A stretch of DNA of 47,220 nucleotides from Campylobacterales bacterium (GTDB lineage Bacteria; Campylobacterota; Campylobacteria; Campylobacterales; QNZT01), in assembly GCA_027055005.1 (NCBI GenBank), contig JALUNR010000026.1:1-47220 (forward strand). The letters run 5' to 3'. Position 1 is the first letter of the stretch. Each line of letters begins with the position of its first letter. Made by a program: the position numbers and the translations under genes. The notes under the pieces are model-generated. The model saw only the letters and a program-made list of their open reading frames with translations. It had not been told where the DNA came from and ran no database searches. Shown here in pieces: positions 40,501-47,220 of this stretch.

Positions 40501-42021
40501 GGTGAAGAAGAGGCTAAATTTGTTTTAAGAAAAAGTGATATAGCTAGACCAAATGAGTTAGCAGGAATCAGTGGAAAAGTTGATGGTAAGTTTTATCTTC
40601 CTCACAGTAGTGGAGTAGAGATAGAAGTAAATGAGAGTATTGTTGAAGTTATTAAAGAGGCTTGGAATGTTCCAAATAGGATACCTTATGGAAGTAAATT
40701 TTTCATAGAAGATGGAGAACCAATAGTTTCAAATATTTCTACTAAAACAGAAGGAATTATAAAATACTATGAGTTAAGAGGTGATTATCTTGAGAGACAT
40801 CCAGATATAAAATCTGGATATGAAGTAGTAGAAAAAGGACTTTTTGCAATCATAGTTGATGATAGTGATAGAGAGGCTAGAAGATATTATATACCAAGAG
40901 GTAGTATTGTCAATTTTGATGATGATTCTAAAGTAAACTCTGGAACTATCATAGCTCATCCAAAAACAAGTGAGCAAAAAGTTATAGCTGAATGGGATCC
41001 TTATGCTACTCCAATTATAGCTGAAGAAGAGGGTGTTGTTACTTTTGAGGATATAGAAGCTGGAATAAGTGCTGTTGAACAAGTAGATGAGATGAGTGGT
41101 CAAAAAAGATTAATGATAAATGAGTATATTCCTGCTGGAGTAAAACCAACTATTATATTGGCAACTAAATCAGGTGAGATAAAAAGATATCATCTTGATC
41201 CTAAAACTTCTATCTATGTAGAAAATGGTCAAGAAGTAAAAGTAGCTGATTTATTAGCTAAAACTCCAAAAGGTATTGCTAGAAGTCAAGATATTACTGG
41301 TGGTCTTCCTAGAGTTAGTGAACTTTTTGAAGCTCGTCGTCCAAAATCACCGGCTGTTATATCTGAAATGGCAGGTGTTGTTAGATTTGGTAAACCTTTA
41401 AGAGGGAAAGAAAGAATCATAATAGATAGTGAGGGGATGGATTCTAAGGAGTATTTGATAGATAAAAATAGACAAATCTTAGTTCATGCTGGTGAGTGGG
41501 TTCAAGTTGGTGAAAAATTAACTGATGGTGAAACAAGTAGTCACGATATTTTAAAAATTTTAGGTGAAAAGGCACTTCACTACTATATGGTAAGTGAAAT
41601 CCAACAAGTATATAGAAGCCAAGGTGTTGCTATTGCTGATAAGCACATTGAGATTATTATTTCTCAAATGTTGAGACAAGTTAAAATAGTTGATAGTGGA
41701 GATACAAATTTTATAGCAGGTGATTTAGTTTCAAAAATAAGATTAAGAGCTGAGAATGAAAAGATTGTTAAAATGGGTGGTGAACCAGCTATTGCTGAAC
41801 CTACACTTCTTGGTGTTACACGAGCTGCTATTAGTGCAGATAGTATTATATCTGCTGCATCTTTTCAAGAAACAACTAAAGTTTTAACAGAAGCTTCTAT
41901 AGCTGCTAAGTTTGATTACTTAGAAAATTTAAAAGAAAATGTTATTTTAGGAAGGATGATACCTGTTGGGACAGGACTTTACAAAGGTCAAAGTGTTAAA
42001 TTTAAAGAAGAAGTAGAGTAA
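37504..42021 (+). CDS. rpoC: RNA polymerase beta-prime subunit
   Basis: This subunit of about 1505 residues carries the catalytic NADFDGDQMAVH loop, whose three aspartates hold the active-site Mg2+. The N-terminal zinc site (CLCGKYKKMRYKGIKCEKCG) and the second zinc site (CKSDRGVCAKCYGLN) are intact. RQNLLGKRVDFSGRSV and VSAQSIGEPGTQLTLRTFH are family blocks. The GTG at 37504 is preferred because GGAG lies six bases upstream; an in-frame TTG at 37486 has no such site. It overlaps rpoB by 29 bases, which points to coupled translation. Confidence 0.98.
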   Translation: MKNLVPIEISEENRPKDFEAFRLKLASPEKVLSWSYGEVKKPETINYRTLKPERDGLFCAKIFGPVRDYECLCGKYKKMRYKGIKCEKCGVEVTTSKVRRSRMGHIELVTPVAHIWYVNSLPSRIGTLLGVKMKDLERVLYYEAYMVTESAEAYYDYENTKKVNKYDVLNEEQYNSLNQRFAESGFKAGMGGETIKALLEDFDLIGTLISLKEDMETTKSEAKKKQIVKRLKIVESFVNSGNRPEWMMITVLPVLPPDLRPLVALDGGKFAVSDVNDLYRRVINRNSRLKRLVDLDAPEIIIRNEKRMLQESVDALFDNGRRANAVKGANKRPLKSLSEIIKGKQGRFRQNLLGKRVDFSGRSVIVVGPNLRMDQCGLPKTMALELFKPHLFAKLEEKGYTTTIKQAKRMIEQKTNEVWECLQEVVDNYPIMLNRAPTLHKLSIQAFHPVLIEGKAIQLHPLVCSAFNADFDGDQMAVHVPLSTEAITEAKILMLSSNNILLPASGKAIAVPSQDMVLGLYYLSKEKEGEKGENKLFASTNEIMMALDQGIVTYQTRIKTLINNKTVFTTAGRMIVKSILPDFVPEDLWNRVLKKKDIGNLVDYVYKIADTHDTAEVLDSLKDLGYKYSTDAGISISIDDINVPKNKEKLIEEAKQKVRTIQQQAQSGLLTELERYNKIVDIWTDTNNRLAGEMIKLMENDKDGFNSIYMMADSGARGSAAQIRQLAGMRGLMAKPDGSIIETPIISNFREGLNVLEYFISTHGARKGLADTALKTANAGYLTRKLVDVSQNVKVAEDDCGTHEGIEVTEISANGELVENIEDRIVGRVIAENIIDPITNEVLFVEGTLISEENAKAVADANIKSVVIRTPITCKSDRGVCAKCYGLNLGKGKIVKKGEAVGVVSAQSIGEPGTQLTLRTFHIGGTASTEQADNQIVANKEGFIRFYNLQTYENRNGEKIVANRRNAAVLLVEPKIKAPFSGKLSIDSAHEEVVISVKNGEEEAKFVLRKSDIARPNELAGISGKVDGKFYLPHSSGVEIEVNESIVEVIKEAWNVPNRIPYGSKFFIEDGEPIVSNISTKTEGIIKYYELRGDYLERHPDIKSGYEVVEKGLFAIIVDDSDREARRYYIPRGSIVNFDDDSKVNSGTIIAHPKTSEQKVIAEWDPYATPIIAEEEGVVTFEDIEAGISAVEQVDEMSGQKRLMINEYIPAGVKPTIILATKSGEIKRYHLDPKTSIYVENGQEVKVADLLAKTPKGIARSQDITGGLPRVSELFEARRPKSPAVISEMAGVVRFGKPLRGKERIIIDSEGMDSKEYLIDKNRQILVHAGEWVQVGEKLTDGETSSHDILKILGEKALHYYMVSEIQQVYRSQGVAIADKHIEIIISQMLRQVKIVDSGDTNFIAGDLVSKIRLRAENEKIVKMGGEPAIAEPTLLGVTRAAISADSIISAASFQETTKVLTEASIAAKFDYLENLKENVILGRMIPVGTGLYKGQSVKFKEEVE

Positions 42022-42034
42022 GGAAGGAAAAGCT

Positions 42035-42889
42035 ATGAGATGGGAAGATAGAGAAGGAAGTAATAATATAGATGATAGAAGAACATCAAGTAGTGTTAAA
42101 AAAGTAGGTGGTATAGGAGGTATCCTAATAGCTGCTGTTATTACTTATGTTATGAGTGGTGGAGATATGGGTGCAGTTTTAAACTCTGTACTTTCAAACT
42201 CAATATCATCAACTACTACTTCTTCATCTTCTCATATCAGTAAAGATGAGCAAAGAAATGCAAAGTTTGTTTCTGTTGTTTTAAAAGATACTGAGGATGT
42301 TTGGTCTGCAGTTCTTCCAAAATATGGTGTAAAATATAAAAAACCAGTCTTAGTTATGTATAGAGGTTCTACTACAAGTGGATGTGGTGGAGCAAGTAGT
42401 GCTATGGGGCCTTTTTATTGTCCAGTTGATCAAAAAGTATATCTTGACCTTGGATTTTTTGATGAACTTAGACAAAAATTTCATGCTAGTGGTGATTTTG
42501 CGGAAGCTTATGTTATAGCTCATGAAGTAGGTCATCATGTCCAAAATCTTTTAGGAATACTTCCACAAGTTCATAAAAAAGAGAGAATGTTAAGTAAAAA
42601 AGCAGCAAATGCACTCTCTGTTAAAACTGAACTTCAAGCTGATTGTTTTGCAGGAGTTTGGGCAAAATATGATGAACAGCTTCATCATGTGTTACAAAAA
42701 GGTGATATACAAGAAGCACTAAATGCTGCCGAGCAAATAGGTGATGATACTTTGCAAAAAAATGCACAAGGATATGCAGTTCCTGATAGTTTTACTCACG
42801 GAACTAGTAAACAAAGAATGAATTGGTTTTATAGAGGATTTAATTCTGGAAATTTAAATTCTTGCAATACTTTTAAACTTATTCGATAA
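42035..42889 (+). CDS. YpfJ-type neutral zinc metallopeptidase
   Basis: This 284-residue protein belongs to the YpfJ/KPN_01571 family of putative metallopeptidases. It starts MRWEDREGSNNIDDRR, has a hydrophobic helix near residues 24-40 (GGIGGILIAAVITYVMSG), then a Ser/Thr-rich linker and a domain with YRGSTTSGCGGASSAMGPFY and the zinc motif HEVGHH (His163, Glu164, His167). TELQADCFAGVWA supplies the third zinc ligand region. The family is probably anchored and faces the periplasm; substrate unknown. It is 13 bases after rpoC with AAGGAAGGAAAAGC before the ATG, so it is likely co-transcribed. Confidence 0.92.
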   Translation: MRWEDREGSNNIDDRRTSSSVKKVGGIGGILIAAVITYVMSGGDMGAVLNSVLSNSISSTTTSSSSHISKDEQRNAKFVSVVLKDTEDVWSAVLPKYGVKYKKPVLVMYRGSTTSGCGGASSAMGPFYCPVDQKVYLDLGFFDELRQKFHASGDFAEAYVIAHEVGHHVQNLLGILPQVHKKERMLSKKAANALSVKTELQADCFAGVWAKYDEQLHHVLQKGDIQEALNAAEQIGDDTLQKNAQGYAVPDSFTHGTSKQRMNWFYRGFNSGNLNSCNTFKLIR

Positions 42890-42911
42890 ATTTTTATATA
42901 GTAAAGAGAAG

Positions 42912-42929
42912 GAGTTAGCTAACTAACTC
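42912..42929. terminator. hairpin at the convergent 3' ends
   Basis: GAGTTAG (42912-42918) pairs with CTAACTC (42923-42929) around CTAA, at the end of the DHH gene and 23 bases after the metallopeptidase stop. There is no strong T run on either side, so it is a weak bidirectional terminator at best. Confidence 0.35.
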
Positions 42930-43847
42930 TTCACTTTGTATTGTAGCAATTATATCACTTAAAACTCTATCTGATTCTTTTATAGGAACTTGACAAGTAC
43001 CTGCATTTTTATGTCCACCACCCTCAAATTCTAGCATTAATTTTCCTATATTAAATATAGAGTTTTTGTTTATGATGGATTTTCCTACTGCATACACAAT
43101 ATTTCGTTTTTGAAATCCCCAAATTTTATGTATAGATATTTCAGCTTCAGGATAAAGAGCATATATCATAAATCTATTTCCTGGATATATAATCTCTTCA
43201 TTTGTTAAATCAAGTACTACTATTTCATTATGAAGAGTTGAACACTTTCTAAGTTGATCTATAAAGTCATTTTTATAGTGGTTATATAAAGCAACTCTTT
43301 CTACTACATCGGGTTGTTTCATAATATCATTTATTTCATGATCTAAACAGTAATCAATCAAATCCATCATAAGTTGATAATTTGAAACTCTAAAGTTTCT
43401 AAATCTTCCAAGTCCAGTTCTAGCATCCATTATAAAGCTTAAAAGTACCCAATCTTGAGGATCTAGTATTTCATCTATTGTAAAATCAGCAGAATCAGCT
43501 TTGTTTGCAGCATCCATCATTGGACGAAACTTTTTAGGAAATGCATCGTCTCCTCCATAATATTGATAAATAACTTCAGCAGCTGATGGTGCATCTGGAT
43601 CTATGATATGATTATCTTTTATGTCATTTCTTAAAGTTTCACTTAAATGATGATCAAAAACAATGTAAGCTTTTTCATTATATGGTAGATTTGTAACTAT
43701 ATCTTTGTTATTAACCTCTATAACACCATCTTGCATATCTTTTGGATGAACGAATTTTATATCATCTATCATATTAAGATGTTTTAACAGTACTGCACAA
43801 ATCAAACCATCCATATCACTTCTTGTTACTAGTCGGTATTTTTCCAC
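42915..43847 (-). CDS. DHH-family phosphoesterase
   Basis: This 310-residue protein has the DHH phosphoesterase signature: TRSDMDGLICAVLL (metal-binding Asp11 and Asp13), VFDHHLSE (Asp65, His66, His67) and the DHHA1 end GGGHKNAGTCQVP that binds the substrate. Such enzymes cleave oligoribonucleotides, cyclic dinucleotides, pAp or polyphosphate; which one this is cannot be told. It is opposed to rpoC and rpsL and transcribed alone. It starts at GTG with AGGAG upstream. A sigma28-like promoter (43879-43905) lies 32 bases before it. Confidence 0.85.
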   Translation of the reverse strand: MEKYRLVTRSDMDGLICAVLLKHLNMIDDIKFVHPKDMQDGVIEVNNKDIVTNLPYNEKAYIVFDHHLSETLRNDIKDNHIIDPDAPSAAEVIYQYYGGDDAFPKKFRPMMDAANKADSADFTIDEILDPQDWVLLSFIMDARTGLGRFRNFRVSNYQLMMDLIDYCLDHEINDIMKQPDVVERVALYNHYKNDFIDQLRKCSTLHNEIVVLDLTNEEIIYPGNRFMIYALYPEAEISIHKIWGFQKRNIVYAVGKSIINKNSIFNIGKLMLEFEGGGHKNAGTCQVPIKESDRVLSDIIATIQSEELVS

Positions 43848-43878
43848 TGTTTTCTCCTATTTTCTTTATATATTGTAT

Positions 43879-43905
43879 ATATCGGCAGTATTTATATAAA
43901 GATTA
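43879..43905 (-). promoter_or_regulatory. sigma28-like promoter of the DHH gene
   Basis: The minus strand reads TAAT, 15 bases, then GCCGATAT. Against the FliA consensus TAAA-N15-GCCGATAA it differs only in the last base of each half. The predicted transcript starts about 25 bases before the GTG. Confidence 0.5.
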
Positions 43906-43952
43906 ATTTTTATAATAGATTTTTTTTAAGCAAAACAAAAGTAATTCTTTTA

Positions 43953-43958
43953 TATAAT
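43953..43958 (+). promoter_or_regulatory. probable -10 of the rpsL-rpsG-fusA promoter
   Basis: A perfect TATAAT lies 57 bases before rpsL, followed by GC-rich CGCCACC. The expected -35 position (near 43930) does not hold TTGACA, so only the -10 half is clear. Confidence 0.5.
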
Positions 43959-44014
43959 CGCCACCTTAAATGCCTATTTTTGGTGTTTAAATACAAAAAA
44001 GAAAGGAAATTACA

Positions 44015-44386
44015 GTGCCTACTATTAATCAGTTGATTAGAAAAGAGAGAAAAAAGGTGATTAAAAAATCAAAATCACCAGCACTAGACAAATGTCCTCA
44101 AAGAAGAGGTGTTTGTACAAGAGTTTATACTACAACTCCAAAAAAACCTAACTCAGCTTTAAGAAAAGTTGCAAAAGTTAGATTGACAAGTGGATTTGAA
44201 GTTATTAGTTACATCGGTGGTGAAGGACACAACTTGCAAGAACACTCTATCGTTTTAGTTAGAGGGGGAAGGGTAAAAGATTTACCTGGTGTTAAGTATC
44301 ACATCGTTAGGGGTGCACTAGATACTGCTGGTGTTGCTAACAGAAAAGTGGCTAGAAGTAAATATGGTGCTAAAAGACCTAAATAA
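44015..44386 (+). CDS. rpsL: 30S ribosomal protein S12
   Basis: This 123-residue protein lines the decoding centre. It starts with GTG; the segments PTINQLIRKERKKV and TTTPKKPNSALRKVAKVRL are hallmarks. Lys43 and Lys88, where changes give streptomycin resistance, are both the normal lysine. GAAAGGAAATTACA precedes the start. It heads the str operon with rpsG and fusA; tuf lies at its separate tRNA-linked site. Confidence 0.99.
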   Translation: MPTINQLIRKERKKVIKKSKSPALDKCPQRRGVCTRVYTTTPKKPNSALRKVAKVRLTSGFEVISYIGGEGHNLQEHSIVLVRGGRVKDLPGVKYHIVRGALDTAGVANRKVARSKYGAKRPK

Positions 44387-44440
44387 TTAGGCTTAGCTAA
44401 AGAATAAAAATAAATTATTATTGTTAAAAATTTGGCCAGG

Positions 44441-44465
44441 CTTTGTCCTTTGAATGTTGACAAAG
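44441..44465 (+). promoter_or_regulatory. intercistronic hairpin between rpsL and rpsG
   Basis: CTTTGTC (44441-44447) is perfectly complementary to GACAAAG (44459-44465) around an 11-base loop, in the 120-base gap before rpsG. In E. coli the S7 repressor site lies at this same junction. No T tract follows, so it is not a terminator. Confidence 0.5.
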
Positions 44466-44506
44466 TTTGAGTAAATTTTACAAAAAAATAAAATTGAAGG
44501 AAGAAT

Positions 44507-44977
44507 ATGAGAAGAAGAAAAGCTCCTGTTAGAGAGATCTTACCAGATCCAATATACAATTCAAAATTAGTTTCAAAATTTATCAACAGCATTATGCTAG
44601 ATGGTAAAAAAAGTACTGCTGCAAAAATTTTCTATGAGGCTATAGAGATAGTTGATAAAAAAGTAGAGGATGAAAAAGGTATAGATATATTTTATAAAGC
44701 TATAGAAAATATTAAACCAGTTATGGAAGTAAAAAGTAGAAGAATAGGTGGTGCTACTTACCAAGTTCCAGTTGAGGTTAGACCAGTAAGACAACAATCA
44801 TTGGCTTTAAGATGGATTATAGGATTTACTAGAAAAAGAAGTGAAAGAACTATGAAAGACAGATTAGCAAATGAGTTAATCGATGCTGCAAACTCAAGAG
44901 GTGCTTCTTATAAGAAAAAAGAAGATACTTACAAAATGGCAGAAGCTAATAAAGCATTTGCTCACTATAGATGGTAA
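44507..44977 (+). CDS. rpsG: 30S ribosomal protein S7
   Basis: This 156-residue protein nucleates the head of the small subunit. It starts RRRKAPVREILPDPIYNS, and has KPVMEVKSRRIGGATYQVPV and ARRWII-like LALRWIIGFTRKRSERTM blocks. The end is the KMAEANKAFAHYRW signature. GAAGGAAGAAT precedes the ATG. fusA starts 12 bases after its stop. Confidence 0.99.
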   Translation: MRRRKAPVREILPDPIYNSKLVSKFINSIMLDGKKSTAAKIFYEAIEIVDKKVEDEKGIDIFYKAIENIKPVMEVKSRRIGGATYQVPVEVRPVRQQSLALRWIIGFTRKRSERTMKDRLANELIDAANSRGASYKKKEDTYKMAEANKAFAHYRW

Positions 44978-44989
44978 TAGGAATATAAA

Positions 44990-47080
44990 ATGGCAAGATC
45001 ACATAAATTAGAAGATGTTAGAAATATAGGTATTGCTGCTCATATTGATGCTGGTAAAACAACAACTACAGAGAGAATCCTTTTCTATACAGGTGTTGAG
45101 CATAAAATAGGTGAGGTTCATGATGGTGCTGCTACTATGGACTGGATGGAGCAAGAGCAAGAGAGAGGTATTACTATTACTTCAGCTGCTACAACTTGTG
45201 AGTGGAGAGGAAAACAGATAAATATTATAGACACTCCCGGCCACGTTGACTTTACTATTGAAGTTGAAAGAAGTATGAGAGTTCTTGATGGAGCTGTGTC
45301 AGTTTTCTGTGCTGTTGGTGGTGTTCAACCTCAATCAGAAACAGTTTGGAGACAAAGGAACAGATATGGTGTACCATCAATCGTTTTTGTTAACAAAATG
45401 GACAGAACTGGTGCAGATTTTTATGAAGTTGAAAGACAAATCAAAGATAGACTAAAAGGAAATCCTGTTCCTATTCAACTACCAATAGGTGCTGAAGAGA
45501 ACTTTGAAGGTATTGTTGATTTAGTAAAAATGAAAGAAATTGTTTGGGATGCTGATGCTGCTATGGGTAGTGCTTATCACGAGCAAGAAATAAGAGATGA
45601 ATTAGCAGAAAAGGCTGAAGAGTATAGAGAAAAAATGATAGAAGAGATCTCTTCTATTGATGGTAATGAAGAACTTATGGAAAAGTTTTTAGAAGGTGAA
45701 GAGATAAGTAATGAAGAGATTATCTCTGCTATAAAGAAAGCTACAATTGGAATGCATATTGTACCTATGACTTGTGGTACTGCTTTTAAAAACAAAGGTG
45801 TTCAAACTTTGCTTGATGCTGTTGTTGATTATCTTCCAGCTCCAACAGAAGTTCCAGCTATCAAAGGAACTATGATGGATGATGAAGATAAAGAGATAGA
45901 AGTTGAATCAACTGACAATGGACATTTTGCAGCACTAGCTTTTAAAATTATGACTGACCCATTTGTTGGGCAACTTACTTTTATCAGGGTTTATAGAGGT
46001 AGCTTAGAATCAGGAAGCTATGTTCATAACTCATCTAAAGATAAAAAAGAGAGAGTTGGTCGTATCATGAAAATGCATGCGATTAAAAGAGAAGAGGTAA
46101 AAGAGATATATGCTGGTGAGATAGGTGCTGTTGTTGGACTTAAAAATACAACTACTGGAGATACTCTTTGTGATCCAGAGGATAAAGTAGTACTAGAGAG
46201 AATGGACTTCCCAGATCCAGTTATTTCTGTTGCTGTTGAGCCAAAAACTAAAGCTGACCAAGAGAAAATGGGTATTGCTTTACAAAAACTAGCGCAAGAA
46301 GATCCATCTTTTAGAGTTGAGACTGATGAAGAGAGTGGTCAAACTATCATCTCTGGTATGGGTGAGCTTCACCTTGAAATCATCGTTGACAGAATGAAAA
46401 GAGAGTTTAAAGTAGAGGCTGAGGTTGGTCAACCACAAGTTGCATATAGAGAGACTATCAGACAGAGTGTTAATCAAGAGTACAAATATGCAAAACAATC
46501 TGGTGGTAGAGGTCAATATGGTCATGTTTATTTAAAACTAGAGCCTATGGAGCCAGGTGAAGGTTATGAGTTTGTAAACGAAATCAAAGGTGGTGCAGTT
46601 CCAAGAGAATATATCCCTGCTGTTGATAAAGGTGTTCAAGAAGCTATGGCTGGTGGTGTACTAGCAGGATATCCAGTTGAGGATGTTAAAGTTACACTTT
46701 ATGATGGTAGTTATCATGATGTTGACTCAAATGAAATGGCATTTAAACTTGCTGCATCTATGGGATTTAAAGAGGGTGCTAGAAAAGCTGGTGCTGTTAT
46801 CTTAGAGCCTATGATGAAAGTGGAAGTTGAAGTACCAGAGGAGTTTATGGGAGATGTTATAGGTGACCTTAACAGAAGAAGAGGACAAGTTGAAGGTATG
46901 GATGAGAGAGCAGGAAATAAAATAGTAAATGCTTTCGTTCCACTTTCAGAGATGTTTGGTTACTCAACTGATCTAAGAAGTGCTACTCAAGGTAGAGCAA
47001 CTTATGCTATGGAATTTGACCACTATGCGGAAGTTCCAAGAAATGTTTCAGAAGAAATTATTAAGAAAAGAAATGGTTAA
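44990..47080 (+). CDS. fusA: elongation factor G
   Basis: This 696-residue GTPase drives translocation on the ribosome. G1 is AHIDAGKTTTTER, G2 RGITITSAATT, G3 DTPGHVDF and G4 NKMDRTGAD. Domain IV carries GGRGQYGHVYLKLEP and domain V the RRGQVEGMDERAG block with DLRSATQGRATYAMEF. Length is standard. It closes the str operon. Confidence 0.99.
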   Translation: MARSHKLEDVRNIGIAAHIDAGKTTTTERILFYTGVEHKIGEVHDGAATMDWMEQEQERGITITSAATTCEWRGKQINIIDTPGHVDFTIEVERSMRVLDGAVSVFCAVGGVQPQSETVWRQRNRYGVPSIVFVNKMDRTGADFYEVERQIKDRLKGNPVPIQLPIGAEENFEGIVDLVKMKEIVWDADAAMGSAYHEQEIRDELAEKAEEYREKMIEEISSIDGNEELMEKFLEGEEISNEEIISAIKKATIGMHIVPMTCGTAFKNKGVQTLLDAVVDYLPAPTEVPAIKGTMMDDEDKEIEVESTDNGHFAALAFKIMTDPFVGQLTFIRVYRGSLESGSYVHNSSKDKKERVGRIMKMHAIKREEVKEIYAGEIGAVVGLKNTTTGDTLCDPEDKVVLERMDFPDPVISVAVEPKTKADQEKMGIALQKLAQEDPSFRVETDEESGQTIISGMGELHLEIIVDRMKREFKVEAEVGQPQVAYRETIRQSVNQEYKYAKQSGGRGQYGHVYLKLEPMEPGEGYEFVNEIKGGAVPREYIPAVDKGVQEAMAGGVLAGYPVEDVKVTLYDGSYHDVDSNEMAFKLAASMGFKEGARKAGAVILEPMMKVEVEVPEEFMGDVIGDLNRRRGQVEGMDERAGNKIVNAFVPLSEMFGYSTDLRSATQGRATYAMEFDHYAEVPRNVSEEIIKKRNG

Positions 47081-47098
47081 GTAATTAATCATTTTTAA

Positions 47099-47139
47099 GA
47101 TACATGGAAGAGACATACTTTGTATGCTCTTCATGTATC
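47099..47139 (+). promoter_or_regulatory. long hairpin between fusA and tRNA-Arg
   Basis: GATACATGGAAGAG (47099-47112) pairs with CTCTTCATGTATC (47127-47139) with one bulged G, and CATAC pairs with GTATG inside it. No T tract follows. It ends 8 bases before tRNA-Arg, like the hairpin ahead of tRNA-Trp. Confidence 0.6.
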
Positions 47140-47147
47140 AACTCCCC

Positions 47148-47220
47148 GTCCTCGTAGCTCAGCTGGATAGAGCATCGGATTCCTAATCCGAAGGTCTCAG
47201 GTTCGAATCCTGTCGGGGAC
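47148..47220 (+). tRNA. tRNA-Arg (anticodon CCT), 3' end cut by window
   Basis: Acceptor GTCCTCG/CGGGGAC, D arm AGCTCAGCTGGATAGAGC, anticodon stem TCGGA/TCCGA with loop TTCCTAA giving CCT. The discriminator and CCA fall past the window edge. Confidence 0.95.

Overview
The window is AT-rich bacterial DNA from a member of the Campylobacterota (epsilonproteobacteria). The evidence is the long epsilon-type DapD (402 aa), the HemJ-type protoporphyrinogen oxidase, the flagellar order flgI-flgJ-flgN-flgK with epsilon-style sigma54 and sigma28 promoters, and the order tuf-rpmG-trnW-secE-nusG-rplKAJL-rpoB-rpoC then rpsL-rpsG-fusA. rpoB and rpoC are separate genes, unlike the fused gene of Helicobacter and Wolinella. 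An Arcobacter-, Sulfurimonas- or similar-grade organism fits best; I cannot fix the genus from sequence alone. Most of the window is chromosomal core. I see no insertion sequence, prophage, CRISPR array or integrase.

Layout. 1-202: the last 19 bases of a tRNA gene, repeated at 127-145 with a foldable stretch between. 203-3530: hemJ, then groES-groEL from a consensus promoter, then a CitE/HpcH-type lyase. 3504-9611 (minus strand): DEAD-box helicase, dapD and a small membrane protein abutting end to end; a second membrane protein behind tandem 19-bp repeats; and a Uup-type ABC-F ATPase. 9676-14655 (mostly plus): a biotin-dependent carboxyltransferase (PycB/OadA type), two paralogous HI0933-family flavoproteins separated by an opposed lipoprotein gene, and a 53-residue lipoprotein. 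14700-18384 (minus): flgI-flgJ behind a sigma54-type promoter and flgN-flgK behind a sigma28-type promoter; flgM is missing from its Campylobacter position. 18547-24689: RRM protein, yebC, two tandem exported rhodanese paralogues, and the overlapping set argD-tolC-like-midA-like-thiS. 24782-27189 (plus): an overlapping operon of two orphan genes, CvfB, a membrane-anchored Hsp20-like protein and a thioredoxin-like protein, with yaaA opposed.

27991-47220 is the information-processing block. A perfect TTGACA-17-TATAAT promoter drives tRNA-Thr(TGT), tRNA-Tyr, tRNA-Gly and tRNA-Thr(GGT), followed by tuf, rpmG, tRNA-Trp, secE, nusG, rplK, rplA, rplJ, rplL, rpoB, rpoC and a zinc metallopeptidase. 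After an opposed DHH phosphoesterase come rpsL, rpsG, fusA and tRNA-Arg(CCT), which is cut by the window edge. The four-tRNA-tuf order matches thrU-tyrU-glyT-thrT-tufB of E. coli. Nearly every junction in this block carries an inverted repeat (tRNA leader, tuf leader, tuf/rpmG, rpmG/trnW, rplK/rplA, the L10 leader, the rpoB leader, rpsL/rpsG, fusA/trnR), which suggests heavy RNA-level control or processing.

I did not find one clearly new multi-gene system. The best leads are the periplasm-facing Hsp20-like/thioredoxin operon, the twin exported rhodaneses with a conserved CPPFC segment, the tiny lipoprotein, the minus-strand GCCGATAT promoter set that may tie non-flagellar genes to sigma28, and the repeated tRNA 3' end at the left edge.
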